64,000 nt of DNA. It comes from Adiantum capillus-veneris (lineage: Eukaryota > Streptophyta > Polypodiopsida > Polypodiales > Pteridaceae). The stretch covers positions 73,929,872 through 73,993,871 of the forward strand of contig CM043953.1 in NCBI GenBank assembly GCA_014529385.2, in the 5' to 3' direction. Within the stretch, counting starts at the first letter, position 1, and the number at the start of each line of letters is the position of its first letter. The notes under the pieces are model-generated. The model worked only from the letters and a program-made list of their open reading frames with translations, was not told the origin of the DNA and made no database searches. The position numbers and the translations under genes are program-made. This document shows, one piece after another, positions 22,111-33,703 of this stretch.

Positions 22111-22602
22111 ACTACCTAGGTGACACCTAACTAACTCATAGCCTAATTAGATCACAAAGGAAACATAACTAAGCTAGGATAAGGTTTTGCCCTAAACATG
22201 GACTAAAATAGACCTTACTGTCTTTTTGACTTGTTGACTTGGGATGCAATAAACCCAAGGGCCTATACTCTAGGTCAACTTAAAGATAGAATCCATTTTG
22301 CAGGGGTGGTGACCTTGTTTGTTAAAGATAGGCCGATGGTGCAGGTATAACGACTTTATTATAATTGAAATTAATGACAAACTCCTCAAAATTTGTGAGG
22401 CCATCCACCTTCATTGCATTGTGCACATGATTAATCTACAACACCTTTGATGCAAAGTAAGATACTTTGAGCAAGAGGATCAGTACTTTAAGGTGAGCTC
22501 ATTACTTTGAGCTCACTTAGTTTCCATTTCAGTGTTTCCTAAATAGCAAGTGCTTAATTTGTGAGCATAACAAGGTCTTTCTTTGTGTTAGAGCTTTGCT
22601 AA
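22111..22602 (+). repeat. ~490-bp dispersed repeat, copy 2
   Basis: Direct-orientation partner of 4975-5467, collinear along its whole length with point differences and small indels. No coding sequence is seen. Confidence 0.85.
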
Positions 22603-24329
22603 ACCTCAACCCAAAAAATCCAATCAGAAATAACAACGTCACATGCAATATCTATCTAATCCATGAGATGGATGAGTATGTGGATTTGCATATTGAAAAA
22701 GGAAGTTGCTAGCTCATTCTCTACCAATACTCCCTTTTTTTTAATGGTATTGAACTTGTGTCAATCTCCTTAAATGTGATCCATAAAAAACATGGATATT
22801 GCATTAAATATTTACTAAAAGCACATATGTAGATATGCATGAGGTACAGTCATACCTTGCTAGCTTTTCTACAACAATAGATAACAACTCAAATACCAGT
22901 GGTTAGCCAATCATCACTAATAAGGAGAGAACATACTATATTTATCAATTTACAAGCAAATTAGTTATCATCTGGTTGGAGGAAAAACTTTTTGTGACAA
23001 AAAATATTGTATCTTAATGTAATTATTCCAATCATGTGTCTTTTAGTTTGAAAGACTCACCATAGTGAATACATTTTTCAAGGAGACACTATATCATTTT
23101 GTGAATATATCATATCATACCATTAATAGTGTCAATCTCTTTGGAGATAATCAACCATAATATAGGTTGATTTTGATCCAATGTGCGAGGCTGGATCAAA
23201 AGACCATTGGACCATAAAAGACCACTCCTATATCACATATTTACCTTGTTGTTGGGCCCTTTCCATGGCATCATGTAGCCATCTTGAACTCATGAATAAT
23301 GGCAAGCTGTTAAGGTATTTGGGATAATGCATGGGTGGTTGTTTCCTCCTTCTAAAGGTATGTCATGCAGCATGTTTCTCTTGATTTCATCATCGTATAG
23401 GGCCAGACACCTCGCATTGCTAGATTGTGAAGCATGTAGAATTAGTTGACCTTTGCCTCTAACTCCATGCTCATTTTCTTTTTCATAGCAAGACCCACTC
23501 TCATAATCCTAGTTAAGTGCTCATTCTTAATTGTTCACCAAAGGATATGATTTACATAGTCAACCCTAGAGAGTTGTTTGACAATGTACACTAATGACTT
23601 TGAAACCTACCACGTTTCCCTTTGGGCATACCCTTTGACACACTTACCCCTTAGGCATCTTCATGAAGCACTTTAGAAAAAACATTCATCTACAATGCAT
23701 GATGCTCTTTATTTCCACCTCATCAAGTATGTGCATAAGGAGATTAACTTGAATAATCATGGTGGTGGGAAAGTGAATTTCAAACATCCAAATCACTTCC
23801 ACAACGTTTTGTTTCACAGAGAGTATGGAAGCAAGGTCAATCTTGTTTTGGAAAATCCATCAACGATAACTTATAAACCAATGTAGCAAATTTGTAAATT
23901 GTGGCACGACTAGTAGAGGACAAAGCACCCTCAATAGCCACAAAAAAATAAAGCACGAGAAAAATTCAGTATCTTATAGTTGTGAAGCATGTAATTTACT
24001 ATGGTATTTACAACACATCAATTTGAAGCTTACCTAAGACATTTTATGCCAGTCCTATGACTTTAGACTAGTAAACTCTCCTTCCTTTGTGAACATCGTT
24101 CTAAGTGAAAACATTATGCTTGTGGACATTTGCACAATCCGTATGATCTCTTTCATCTTGAGTTTTTGTTTTTCTCACTTTGGGTAGCTTTATTGAACCA
24201 TTGTTCATGATTTGCAGCCAATACTATTTCATTTAAAAAATAAATCTCAAGTCTACCCTATTAGTAAGTTTATCTTTGTTTCTAGTGAGATGGTTCCACA
24301 ATAAGATTCTGACATTCTTGAATGTGTGC
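22603..24329. other. Non-coding or heavily decayed DNA downstream of TNP2-2
   Basis: AT-rich sequence. On the minus strand short protein-like pieces occur between stops (for example near 23400-23480 and 24000-24200) that might be the decayed DUF4218 part of the adjacent CACTA transposase. The similarity is too weak to call. Confidence 0.35.
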
Positions 24330-25640
24330 ATCACAGATAGCATGTGATAAATTCTTAATCTTGTCTAATAGGGAAACTCACCATATTGAGAATCTTTTCA
24401 TCCTTGGTGGGAGGCACCTTTCATACATCTCCTTTCGTTCTAACCATTCTTGAGTAGGCATCGCTACTAGCTTCCTTCTTAAGAAACCCTCTCACATCTC
24501 ATGGACCTGTAAAAGATATCCTTGGTGACCTTCATAAATTTGCATCTTCAATGCTTTTGATCCAATGTGCGGTAAGCCTTGGCCAACAAATGATGTATGC
24601 ATTGTAACCAGTATATTTAAGTCGTACATACACCACAAATAACTTTTTCTTCCTTCACACAACATCAACTAGCATATGAGGAAATCATAATTCATCACTT
24701 AAAGTTAATCGTGTTGTTTATGTGTACTTGAGAATTCTCCAAAGCCAAGATAGTGATGCATTATCCACGTTAGAATGCCTCTAACATAGGCATTGCTTTA
24801 CCCTACATGTCGGCTCATTTTCACTACTTCTATGGACTCTGTCCAAAGTTGTTGTAAGTTTTTCAAGAAGGGGGACAAACATATACATCACTGAACACAA
24901 TCAAGTATAGTGATAAATAACATTTCCTAGTTGCTAGCCAAAGTGGAATATTGTTATGGACAATGACAAGTGCCCTCACATTGTAAGATGTTGAGTAGTG
25001 CTCAAATGGATTTACATCATCCCCATAGCCAAGCCGATATGAAAGTTTCTTACATCCTACACAAACTCTAGTCACGTGTCATTGATGGGATTCCAAGCCA
25101 CACTATCCACAAGGATTCTTAGCGCATCATTTAAAAATTGATTCTCCTTATGGCGTGATGCTAGAGAAGCCATTGACTTACATTGGAAGAATGACTTGTT
25201 GAAAAGTAAAAAATAATAATAATCAAGCATCTTTTGCGGTTCTTTTTTTCCTTGAATATATTTTTGATATGTATCTGCTTTACACTTAAGACATTTCTCC
25301 ATATCTGTATACTCCCCTCTAAACAAAAAGCAATCACTAGGCAAGCATGAATGGAAATGTAATCTATCCCTAACTGTCATAGGACCTTTTTTGAATCATT
25401 CCTTAACACTTGAATCACATTATTAATTGACAATATGTGCTCCTTAAGCAGTCTACATGTGAAGAAGAATCTGGGTAGCTTCCAAAAGTGATCAGTTCAT
25501 AGTTGTAGGTAACACCATGTACATAGTTATCTAAAAAATTATGTGACATTAGTGTCTCTCCATCCAAACTTTGCTTGCATCTTGAGAAGGAACAATAGAA
25601 TCTTCCATTTAAACACTTTATCTTCCTCATACAATTGTAT
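24330..25640 (-). pseudogene. CACTA TNP2 transposase pseudogene, copy 2
   Basis: Minus-strand readings reproduce the TNP2 order with many breaks. There is a zinc-like stretch with CLKCKADTYQKYIQGK and then CKSMASLASRHKENQFLNDA with RILVDSVAWNPIND (25085-25200, the RHP.DSEAWK region). These are followed by GDDVNPFEHYSTSYNVRALV and NNIPLWLATRKCYLSL (25030-24920, the DG.NPF...LPPWLA block), RGILTWIMHHYLGFGEFSS (near 24770) and FLRRKLVAMPTQEWLE (near 24470). The order and spacing match the better TNP2 copy at 44.5-47.7 kb. Stops and frame changes are frequent. No termini were located. Confidence 0.65.
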
Positions 25641-26402
25641 CATAGATAGAGGTTTTGAAGAAAAGGTCGTTGTCTCTCTCTATAGACTTGCATGCTCTGC
25701 ATGCATGCAATACTATGGAGGGAAAGGAGAACCAGAGACCTATGCATGGTCTATTGGTAGAGGAGGGACAAGGAGAAACTCTATGTGCAGGGCCGCCAAG
25801 CAAGGGGAGGGGCCGTCGTCGACCATCACAAAATCAAGCAAGAGTGACCTTGACAGGCTCGCACCAGTGTAGGTCAAAAATCCCAAGCTCTATGGATGTC
25901 AGCCTCTCTCTTTCTCTCTCGAGAAATGTCTACATCCCCGCCATCGCCTTCGTTTTTGAGGTGTTTTCAAACAATGGTTGCCGAAGACCACCCAAAACCT
26001 ACCCTAATTTCACTAAGGGTGCATGCCCACCTTGGACACACACCCATTGGATGTTCTCCATAGACACCAAGGCAAGCATATCCTTCGAAGCAAAGGAAGT
26101 TTGCCAATTGTCAGCAATTGCAAAAAAATAAAAATTGATCAACATGCATTTTTAGGCATCCGAATTAGCTTCTACAAGGACTCCACTTTAGGGAAAGGTA
26201 CTCTAATTGAAGACGTACAAGCAAATATTTGCAATGGGAAGTAAGTATCCAAGTAAGTTAAAAATTCTATACATGAATCAATTGTCCATGAAGTACAGGC
26301 ATAGAACCAAGTACGATTATGAGGGCCTCAATGCTTGGTAAGGCAATCAACTGCAGTAGGACAAGTTAATGCAATGTCTATTTTCCAATTCACGAATCCG
26401 AT

Positions 26403-26403
<1 letters not shown>
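25641..26403. other. Non-coding stretch, possible CACTA 5' region
   Basis: A 158-codon forward open frame at 25655-26131 contains simple-sequence Ser-Leu runs from TC tracts and shows no recognisable domain. It lies upstream of the minus-strand TNP2 copy. I do not support it as a gene. Confidence 0.35.
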
Positions 26404-26451
<48 letters not shown>

Positions 26452-26454
26452 CCC
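26404..26454. repeat. (TC)n microsatellite with C run
   Basis: About 45 bases of TC ending in CCCCCC. Confidence 0.95.
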
Positions 26455-28739
26455 ATTGATCATAGTTTTGAGTATGAGTTTTTGTTAGGGAAAGGCTTCT
26501 AGGCAATGACAATAGTGGCGATCGGTTCAAGAATCATGGAAGCTCAAAAACCATGGCCATGTGGCTGCCATGAAAAGTTGATACAGGTAATTTATGAGGT
26601 AATCCGCATCAGTTTTGAATTTGTCGACAAATTCTTCAAGAACATGTTGCATGGCTATGGCATGTATTAAGGATAATGGCACACAAGTTTGGAAATAAGA
26701 GGATATGAGCTCATAATTTTTTTAAAAACAATGACCAATTGTGATGTATCCATGCCAATACACATCCTGCAAGGCATGTAGGGCATCTGCTCACACTGTG
26801 GAAATTGTCATTGAAGCCAAGGTCTTATCACAATATTTTTTCTTATGTGCATGCATAACATGCTAGTATTGTGGATTCATTCCACTAAAGCATAGTTTAC
26901 ACTTCCGCTATACCATTAACTACTCTGTTGAAAAAGAATTGAGGATGGTATAATTACTTTATGATCATTGTATACGATTACAGTGATAGGCAATTTCTAC
27001 GCACAAGGTGCTAGCAATACAAGTGATGTTTTATGTGGATAGCAAGTTGGCAGGGCCTCACTATCGTGCAAATAATTCATGAAATGACATGAATCAAGTA
27101 AGAGAGCTTTAAAGTAGGTAATCTCTTGTTACAAACCCAAGAAAATCTGGTGTGACTATTTTCTATTGTGTGTTAGGAATCATTCTCTCATTTTGTGGCA
27201 AGATATGATTCCAACTTCAGAAGAGTTGTTGCTTACTTCTAGCACTGATTATATCTCTAGGAGTGGTATTTTTAGGGGTATGACCTATACACTTTATAAT
27301 AACTCCATAGGTATTGATGATTGCAATTTGATCTCATCACATATATGATTTCAAGGGAAGAAGTCTGCAATCTACCGAGGGGTAGTGGGCAAGTCAGATT
27401 CCCAAGCTAATTTTAATTTTATTGGTAGACTATGTTGGTCACTGTTGGCTGCTAGTTTGAGAAGAGGGGTTTGGCATTTTCAAGTTTACACCCGAGGGGT
27501 TTGGACTGCAACAACAACACCAGGGGTTACAAGTACAATACTACTTGATTTTCACTAATCTTTTAATTAGTGTTGCTAGGAATTTTCAGGTGGACGATTT
27601 GGTCATGTACATGTGACGATAGGTAAGTGAACAATATGTTCAAACTCTAGGTATGGATATGATTTGCTTCCATTTTTTATTTTTGGATATGCTTTGCTTG
27701 AATTTTCCTCTAGGGTGGTCACTATGTATAAATTGTGTATATCACATGCGTTCAAGGACTATATATTAAATTCCTTATCTATAAAGTTTTGACAAATAAA
27801 ATACACCCTTTTCCTATTCACTTTGTAATTTTTTTCCTAATTCCATTTTTCAGTACCCTTTTGTATGTGAAAATGTGAGAAAAAACAAATTTAATAACCC
27901 ATTTTGTTGCACTCATGTGATAGTCACATAATTATTAAGTGTCCCCCCCCCCCCCCCCCCTCCCAACCCCCCAGGAATTTTCTAAGTAGGATGTGTTAGC
28001 TTAAATGCTTTCATCCCTTTTTCTATTCAAAAGATATGACAAGGTCATATAGGATCAAAGTATTTTGGACTGTACTGGCCAAAATACATCCCTCCATTTT
28101 GCAGTTATGGACCTACATGTAGGGCTTGATTTGGCACATGTTGTCACATGGGATACAACATGGTTTAGGAACTCAAATAGTTCAGTTTAGACAATCAATC
28201 TGGGTCAAGGTTAATGAGTGTCCCTCTCAATCATGTTGTTAATGAGTGTTAACAGTTACCTCCGCACCCAAGTATATCTCATACTTGAAGGATGTTCTTT
28301 TTCAGACATCCTTATTTGAGACATATTTCACATTTGGATAATATGACTCTCTAGGACAAAGTCATGGCAAAGTCCCCAGGTGATGGTCCAATCCGCTTAT
28401 TAGACCATTTTGGGCACATCATATCAGGAACAATCTCAGTGGCAAAAAATTGTCGGATACCTAGTGAAACTTGTTAAGGTACAAGTGTTGTTAAACAGAT
28501 TTAATGAAAGGTTTTTTTACATGTAGCAAGCTATATTCTATTAATGAACATGTTTCATTTAGTACCTAAGTGTGATCAATGAACTTGCCATAGTCGTGGA
28601 CATGCTTTTGTGCAATGCATCTATCCGGTGCACAACCCATTTGCATTGATTACAAAAGTACATGAAACACTAGCTGAAAGACAGACATCTCGATCGGATG
28701 GCCCCACATCGCTGTCACTACTAGCTCATAATGCTCGTA
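26455..28739. other. Long non-coding stretch with poly-C tract
   Basis: AT-rich DNA without a recognisable gene. A run of 18 C lies at 27943-27960 and continues as TCCCAACCCCCC. Around 27480-27530 GAGGGGTTTGG phrases recur. A 60-codon open frame at 27166-27348 has no recognised motif. Confidence 0.45.
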
Positions 28740-29420
28740 GACGCAAACTTAAACATAAAGTTAATGTCAAACTTTGTTGTAAAACCTAAACCAAAATCTA
28801 AAAATTTAAACCTTAAATCGTAAACTTAATTTAAATTTGAATTGAAAAATGCGAACTGATAACCTAAACCTAAACTTAAAACAAACAACACAAATTGTAA
28901 GTCTAAACCTACTCTAACCCTAAACTGTAAACTTAAACCTAAGATTATAACTTAAATTAAAAATTAAAAGCACAAAAACTTAAATAAAAACCACATTAAA
29001 CATAAACTATAAAACACAATAATAAAAATCTAAATTTACTTTCAAACTTTTAAAAAAAATTGCAACTTATTAACCTTTACTTACAACTTTAACTAAAACT
29101 AAAATGCGTAAAGTCAAAAACAATCGCATACATATATGAAAAGTAAAAATTTCAATATATATACAAATTCTAAACCTATGAATTAAACCGCATGTGCATA
29201 CTTTTTAGGTTAATATATTTTAAAGCCAAAAACTTTGACTACAAATAAGAAAATGCATAATTTGTGTGACCTAAATAAAAATACAGACTTGATATTTATA
29301 AAATTAAATGTAAAGTCCAAGTTTTTTAGATAAATATAAACTTAAACCCTAGATTCTAAAAATAAACTTAAAATGTATGATTTAAACTTAAATCAAATAT
29401 TTAATCTTGCATTCATACTT
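28740..29420. repeat. Degenerate telomere-like (AAACCTA-type) repeats
   Basis: The region is saturated with degenerate AAACCTAAA, TAAACTTAAA and AAACCCTA-like words (for example AACCTAAACCTAAACTTAAA near 28862). It looks like an ancient, strongly diverged array of plant telomere-like units. No gene is present. Confidence 0.55.
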
Positions 29421-29564
29421 CAAAAATATTTAAAGAATAAAATTAAATAACAAAAATTATGAGAAACTTCAATGTAATAAAACATCTGAATGCACTTTTT
29501 TATAATATTCAAAATCTTAATTAGTTTTAGTAATTTAATTGTAAGTTTAAAAAGTGTTATTTTT

Positions 29565-29745
29565 TATTTCTTTGGGTTTATATGCATATGTACTTGTGTA
29601 TAGCTATGTGTATGTAGGTTTACACAATCTATGTGTAGATATACATTGTAAGTGTGTATTTTTTAATGCATGTTCTTATTTTTTAAAGTTCTTTGAATGT
29701 ATATGCATATGCACTTGTATACAACTATGTGTATGTAGATTTCCC
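29565..29745. repeat. Imperfect tandem duplication, period about 119 bp
   Basis: The phrase TATATGCATATGTACTTGTG ... CTATGTGTATGTAG at about 29578-29620 recurs at about 29698-29739 with few changes. The spanning open frame is a by-product of the duplication. Confidence 0.6.
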
Positions 29746-29851
29746 AGGAGCATCAATTTTCCACTTGTTATGATCACTAAACACATCTGTGATGATTGCA
29801 CCTGCTATTTATTATTTTTATCCTACATTGAACTTTGTAGGTAAGATGCTC

Positions 29852-30145
29852 GGGGGGTCCACCTTTCAAAAATACCTAACATGTGTGTTAAAGAGGTATT
29901 TATAAAACCCCTTTACACATACACTTCACCATGAATAAAAAGACTCCTCTTCCTTCTTTAACCCGTAATTTTTTCAATTTTTTTTGAACCCCTCTTGTAG
30001 GTGTAATTCTGTAACTCTTTGGTATTAAGAAAACCCCTCCGGGGTGAACTCACGTGCTATACTTACATATTTTAAGGTGGATCCCCAAGCAAGGATTAAA
30101 TATTCTCGTGCTACACTTACATATTTTAAGGTGGACCCCCCCCCC
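29852..30145. mobile_element. Short TIR element (MITE-like)
   Basis: The left end reads GGGGGGTCCACCTTTCAAAAA. The right end at about 30119-30145 is its imperfect inverted repeat (CATATTTTAAGGTGGACCCC followed by more C). The ~290-bp interior is non-coding. A second partial copy of the right end, CATATTTTAAGGTGGATCCC, sits at about 30066, so the right ~65 bp is duplicated in tandem. Flanking target duplications are not evident, so the superfamily cannot be assigned. Confidence 0.5.
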
Positions 30146-30159
30146 ATTGACAAGGATTT

Positions 30160-30500
30160 AATACTCATGTGATCACGTGAAATTTCTTGTGGTCAGAATG
30201 TTTTAATTACATTCACATAATCACAATTAACGTGATCATAAAAAGCCGATAAGTGGTGACATGGAAAATCACCAAAACGCCACTGAGGTATGTGTTTTTC
30301 ATGACAAGCTTACTAGGAAACTGTGTGAACCCTAAACCGAACCCATAAAAAAATGAAAAAATCCCTGCGCGCATACCATATTGGATGATTTCTATAGGTT
30401 AAGGGGAAGTCACGTGAATATTTAACGTGATCACGTATTTTGAAATGTGATCACTTAGCGTTATTAACGTGTTCACATGTTTGTGATCACGTTACACAAA
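30160..30500. repeat. Cluster of TGATCA-centred palindromes
   Basis: GTGATCACGTGA (30169), ACGTGATCA (about 30230), ACGTGATCACGT (about 30426), TGTGATCACT (about 30445), CGTGTTCACATG (about 30470) and TGTGATCACG (about 30481) occur within 340 bases. The density is far above the local background and suggests transposon subterminal binding sites or another protein-binding array. No gene is present. Confidence 0.6.
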
Positions 30501-30622
30501 TCCCTACCCCTAGGGTAAGACGAGTGTGCCACCATGACTCCACTTGACATAGGTACATTTTGGAACCAAAGTAAGCATGCTACAAAGCGAGAAAACATGC
30601 AATGGTGCCACATCTAGTGGCT

Positions 30623-30765
30623 ATGAGCTTCTGCTCGAGAGGCACCGCATACCTAGCTAGGTACGATTGGGGGATAGGGGACCGCCGGCCCCCCTCCGGG
30701 CCGGCGATCCCCTTCCCCCAATCGTACCTAGCTAGGTATGCAATGCCTCCCTCACCGAAGCTCAT
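30623..30765. repeat. 143-bp near-perfect inverted repeat (hairpin)
   Basis: Two ~68-base arms are inverted copies around a short C/T-rich centre near 30690-30697. The outer arm is ATGAGCTTC ... GAGGCA. The inner arm GCATACCTAGCTAGGTACGA is perfectly complementary to TCGTACCTAGCTAGGTATGC on the right, and the GC-rich core GCCGGCCC pairs with GGGCCGGC. Mismatches are few. It could be a foldback transposon, a young inverted-duplication small-RNA precursor, or a recombination product. A short open frame across it is a consequence of the palindrome. Confidence 0.9.
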
Positions 30766-30884
30766 GATGTTGAGGTAAGTCACAATGTGGGAATTATTGT
30801 GAGAATTTGTCCAAAACTTCTTGTGAGATCAACAACGTGTCCGGTGTTGCGTTCAACCCTTGCCCCTTGCAAAATCTCAAATAA

Positions 30885-30900
30885 TAACAATATAAAAGAA
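30885..30900 (+). promoter_or_regulatory. Possible TATA box upstream of the small acidic ORF
   Basis: An AACAATATAAAAGAACG segment lies about 200 bases upstream of the 31091 ORF. It is only a sequence resemblance. Confidence 0.25.
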
Positions 30901-31090
30901 CGTGGCCTTTCGTTTTCAGTAGTTGTTTCGCACTTGAGTGCTACTTTCCCAACTTAGGAGTACTTCCACTCATCTATGTATTGTTTTGCTATGTATTATT
31001 TTGGAGTAGTTCATTGAAGCTAGCCATAGTGGCAAAATTTTCAAGGCATTAATTTAATGGCTCTTTAACTGTGTGTTTTTGTAGGTAGTT

Positions 31091-31258
31091 ATGAACAACC
31101 TACAAGGAAACGCAGAGGCATGCATACCAACAGAACCCTTCGTGAGTGAACCAGTGATGGGGGTGTATGATGAAGATTGGGAGGATTGGGAAGAGTGGAT
31201 GGGTTGGGAAGGTGCTGGCACATTGGATTATTCCAATCATGTCAACCATGATCTATGA
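31091..31258 (+). CDS. Small acidic Trp-rich ORF, 55 aa, unknown
   Basis: ATG 31091 to TGA 31256-31258 encodes 55 residues. The middle is DEDWEDWEEWMGWEG, strongly acidic with four Trp at regular spacing, and there is no signal peptide or membrane segment. The bases just before it (GTGTGTTTTTGTAG, then GTAG) form a good plant splice acceptor, so it may be the last exon of a longer transcript with exon 1 near the TATA-like site. I do not recognise a family. It could be a real short exon, a transposon-encoded tail, or chance. Confidence 0.35.
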   Translation: MNNLQGNAEACIPTEPFVSEPVMGVYDEDWEDWEEWMGWEGAGTLDYSNHVNHDL

Positions 31259-32720
31259 TCACTACCAAAAAATGCCCTTCCCACCTTCCTTTCTTGTTTT
31301 TTGATATTGTATTCCATATCTCTAACCTTTGTACATTTAATCTCATTTACATATAAGAGTGTATGTAGTCAGCATGATTGTAGCAATTTCCTCCCTACTT
31401 GCATATGCACCCAGCCATTAATGTATCACTTTCTTGCATACTCGCAAATGTGTAACCACCTAGTGTATCACTTTCCTTCATACTTGAAAATGGTATAAAC
31501 CACTTATAGTCCATTGAATTTGTACACAGAGTTGTGTGTTCCATCAAGGCTTGTACGCAATTGCTACAAGCCAAAATCTTGTTACGAATGGATTTCAAAT
31601 TAAATTTCGTTACAAATTTAATTTATCCATGATGGTTCAAGTTGTACACTAAAATGGTCCGAAATAAGGAACCTAACTACTAGCAAAAGAACATGGTATG
31701 AATATAAGTTTGAGTCAAAAGGCTATATATAGTGTTTTCCCTATACTCCAATTTGAATCTAGTGGCTGGGCTATAATTATGTGTTTATAATATCGTTTTG
31801 TGTTCAAGGTTTATTTCAATCTTGCCTTCGTGTGCACAAGGCTACAATTGAAGACTTAGAAACAATTTTTGCAATCACCATCATAATTGTACAATCAAGG
31901 ATTCATAATTGTACAATCAAGGATTCCTTAGAGCTTAGGGATACCATAGAAGTTCTTTGAGCATTAAAGTACACTTTTACGTACTATAATTCCCCATTAG
32001 ATTGTTAAGATTCATATTGGAGTAAAGCTAACATTTTAGTCTCTTGTTATTATAAATCAACTAGTGCTTATTTCTCCCTAAGTGATTACGAAATGAAAAA
32101 GTAGAATTGTGGATCCTTGCACACTCTAGTAAACACTACAATCTAGTTGTGGAAAAGCTGCATAGTTTGTCTACAATTTTTTGTATTCTCTTTAACAATT
32201 CGCTCCATTTTTTGGTATCTTCTTCACTCTTTACCAAACTTGTTGTTGGATGCCACCTCAAAATTTATGACATTGTATATGCAAGCATCGCTATATGCAA
32301 TGAGATATATGTTAATAAAGCATCAATATCATAGTCAATATAGGTGTCAATATCCACATTGATATATATACAAAGCAACATAAAAATCAATATCAATGTT
32401 TATATTGATGTTTTGTTTGTGATGCTGATATTGACGCTCGTATCGACTCCCCAAGGGGGGAAAACCAAGTTCATTTGTGTCAATATGCCACAGTTTTGCA
32501 TATGAAACAACCCTTGAATTTGCAACTGCATTTGTAAAATTTTATCCACATTTGTCAGACAAAGTGAGCTTATACAGCCCATGGCACAAAAGGCCCCACA
32601 TGCAACAATTTCATCACCAAAATTAAGATCATGAACTGTACATTTGTCATTCACAAATTTGACTACAAGTCGAAGTCTAGCAAGTGCAGATACAAACAAG
32701 AGATTCTTCTTGATTCTGTA
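31259..32720. other. Non-coding stretch
   Basis: No recognised gene. Near 32320-32420 the words ATCAATAT and ATTGATAT recur in both orientations, forming small palindromes. Confidence 0.4.
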
Positions 32721-32724
32721 GATG

Positions 32725-33402
32725 TCACTCTTTACCAAACTGTTGTTGGATGCCTCATATGTATGTAACACGAGGCCAGGTATTCAGTTTGTAGTCTCAC
32801 AGGTCAGCAGATTTACGCATAGCCCAGGGTCTAAGCATTGGCAGGATGTCAAGAGGGATTTTTGCTACCTTAGTGGCACTTTACCTCTTTGCTTGTTTTA
32901 TCCCAAGGGGGGATCATTGCCGCCAGACTTACATGCTTTTTCAGACTCAGATTGGGATGGTTGTTTTGACACGTGAGTGTCCACAAGTGGTTTTTGTTTC
33001 ATGCTTGGCAGTTCATGTATATAATGGTTGAGCAAGAAGCAACCTGCTGTGGCCACTTCGAGTTGTGAGATTGAGTACATGGCAGTCTTCACAACTACGG
33101 TTGAGTGTGTGTGGCTCAGACGCCTTATGACTGATTTGGGTGTTGGACAGGACACTGCCAACACTATCTACACTAACAGTCAGAGCGCATTGGCAGTTTC
33201 CAAGAACCCAATTTTTCATGCTCGCACAAAGCACATTGAGGTGTGTTACCACTATGTCAGAGAGAGGCTCTCAGTAGGAGAGATTATCTTGGCTTATGTG
33301 CCACCACATGACAACCTTGCAAATCTTTTCACAAAGGCTTTGTCTCATCAGAATCTTAGAGCTTTCCGCAAAGCTTTGGGCTTACTCCCCTTTGTGGATT
33401 GA
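32725..33402 (+). pseudogene. Copia G RNase H (and RT tail) pseudogene
   Basis: The reading opens at the RT/RNase H junction (LLDASYVCNTRPGIQFVVSQ, then SRFTHSPGSKHWQDVKRDF). The RNase H catalytic block AFSDSDWDGCFDT follows, then a stop near 32976. After that come KKQPAVATSSCEIEYMAVFT (catalytic Glu), TNSQSALAVSKNPIFHARTK and ANLFTKALSHQNLRAF, ending at a stop at 33400. Apart from the stop and indel around 32970-33030 the domain is well preserved. Everything upstream (gag to most of RT) is missing. Confidence 0.85.
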
Positions 33403-33462
33403 TCATGTCCTCATGGCATGGAACTTCCCTTTACTCATGTGCCATCTCTCGTTCACCGCATC

Positions 33463-33703
33463 ACTTCAGGGGGGATTTGTTACCATATACATGTGGTAGT
33501 GATGTGTGTGAACGCACTAGGACCGCCAGGGCATTTTTCCCTCTTTAGGAGATTTTTTCCCCCCTGTATCGTATATACACCCATCACTCTAAGGCTATCT
33601 ATCTTTCCATTTTGCACTAAGTAACATACTCTCAGTTGTGTGCCTTGAGCTTACTTCATCTTCTCCAAGCTGTGTATGTTTCTCTACAACCCTAATTCCA
33701 ACA
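33463..33703 (+). mobile_element. PPT and candidate 3' LTR of Copia G
   Basis: Sixty bases after the RNase H stop, the tract TTCAGGGGGGATT precedes TGTTACCATATACATGTGG at 33478. The unit plausibly ends TAATTCCAACA at 33703, giving a ~226-bp LTR with TG...CA ends. No 5' partner is present in the window. Confidence 0.55.

Noticed and set aside
4975-22602. The two 490-bp repeats as LTRs of one giant element
   Set aside because: They have no TG...CA ends, PBS or PPT at the expected positions and no TSD; the intervening elements are explained independently.
25655-26131. 158-codon forward open frame
   Set aside because: It includes TC-derived Ser-Leu runs, lacks any recognisable domain, and sits upstream of a decayed minus-strand transposase.
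29554-29844. 96-codon forward open frame with Tyr/Val/Cys-rich repeats
   Set aside because: It arises from an imperfect ~119-bp tandem duplication of AT-rich DNA.
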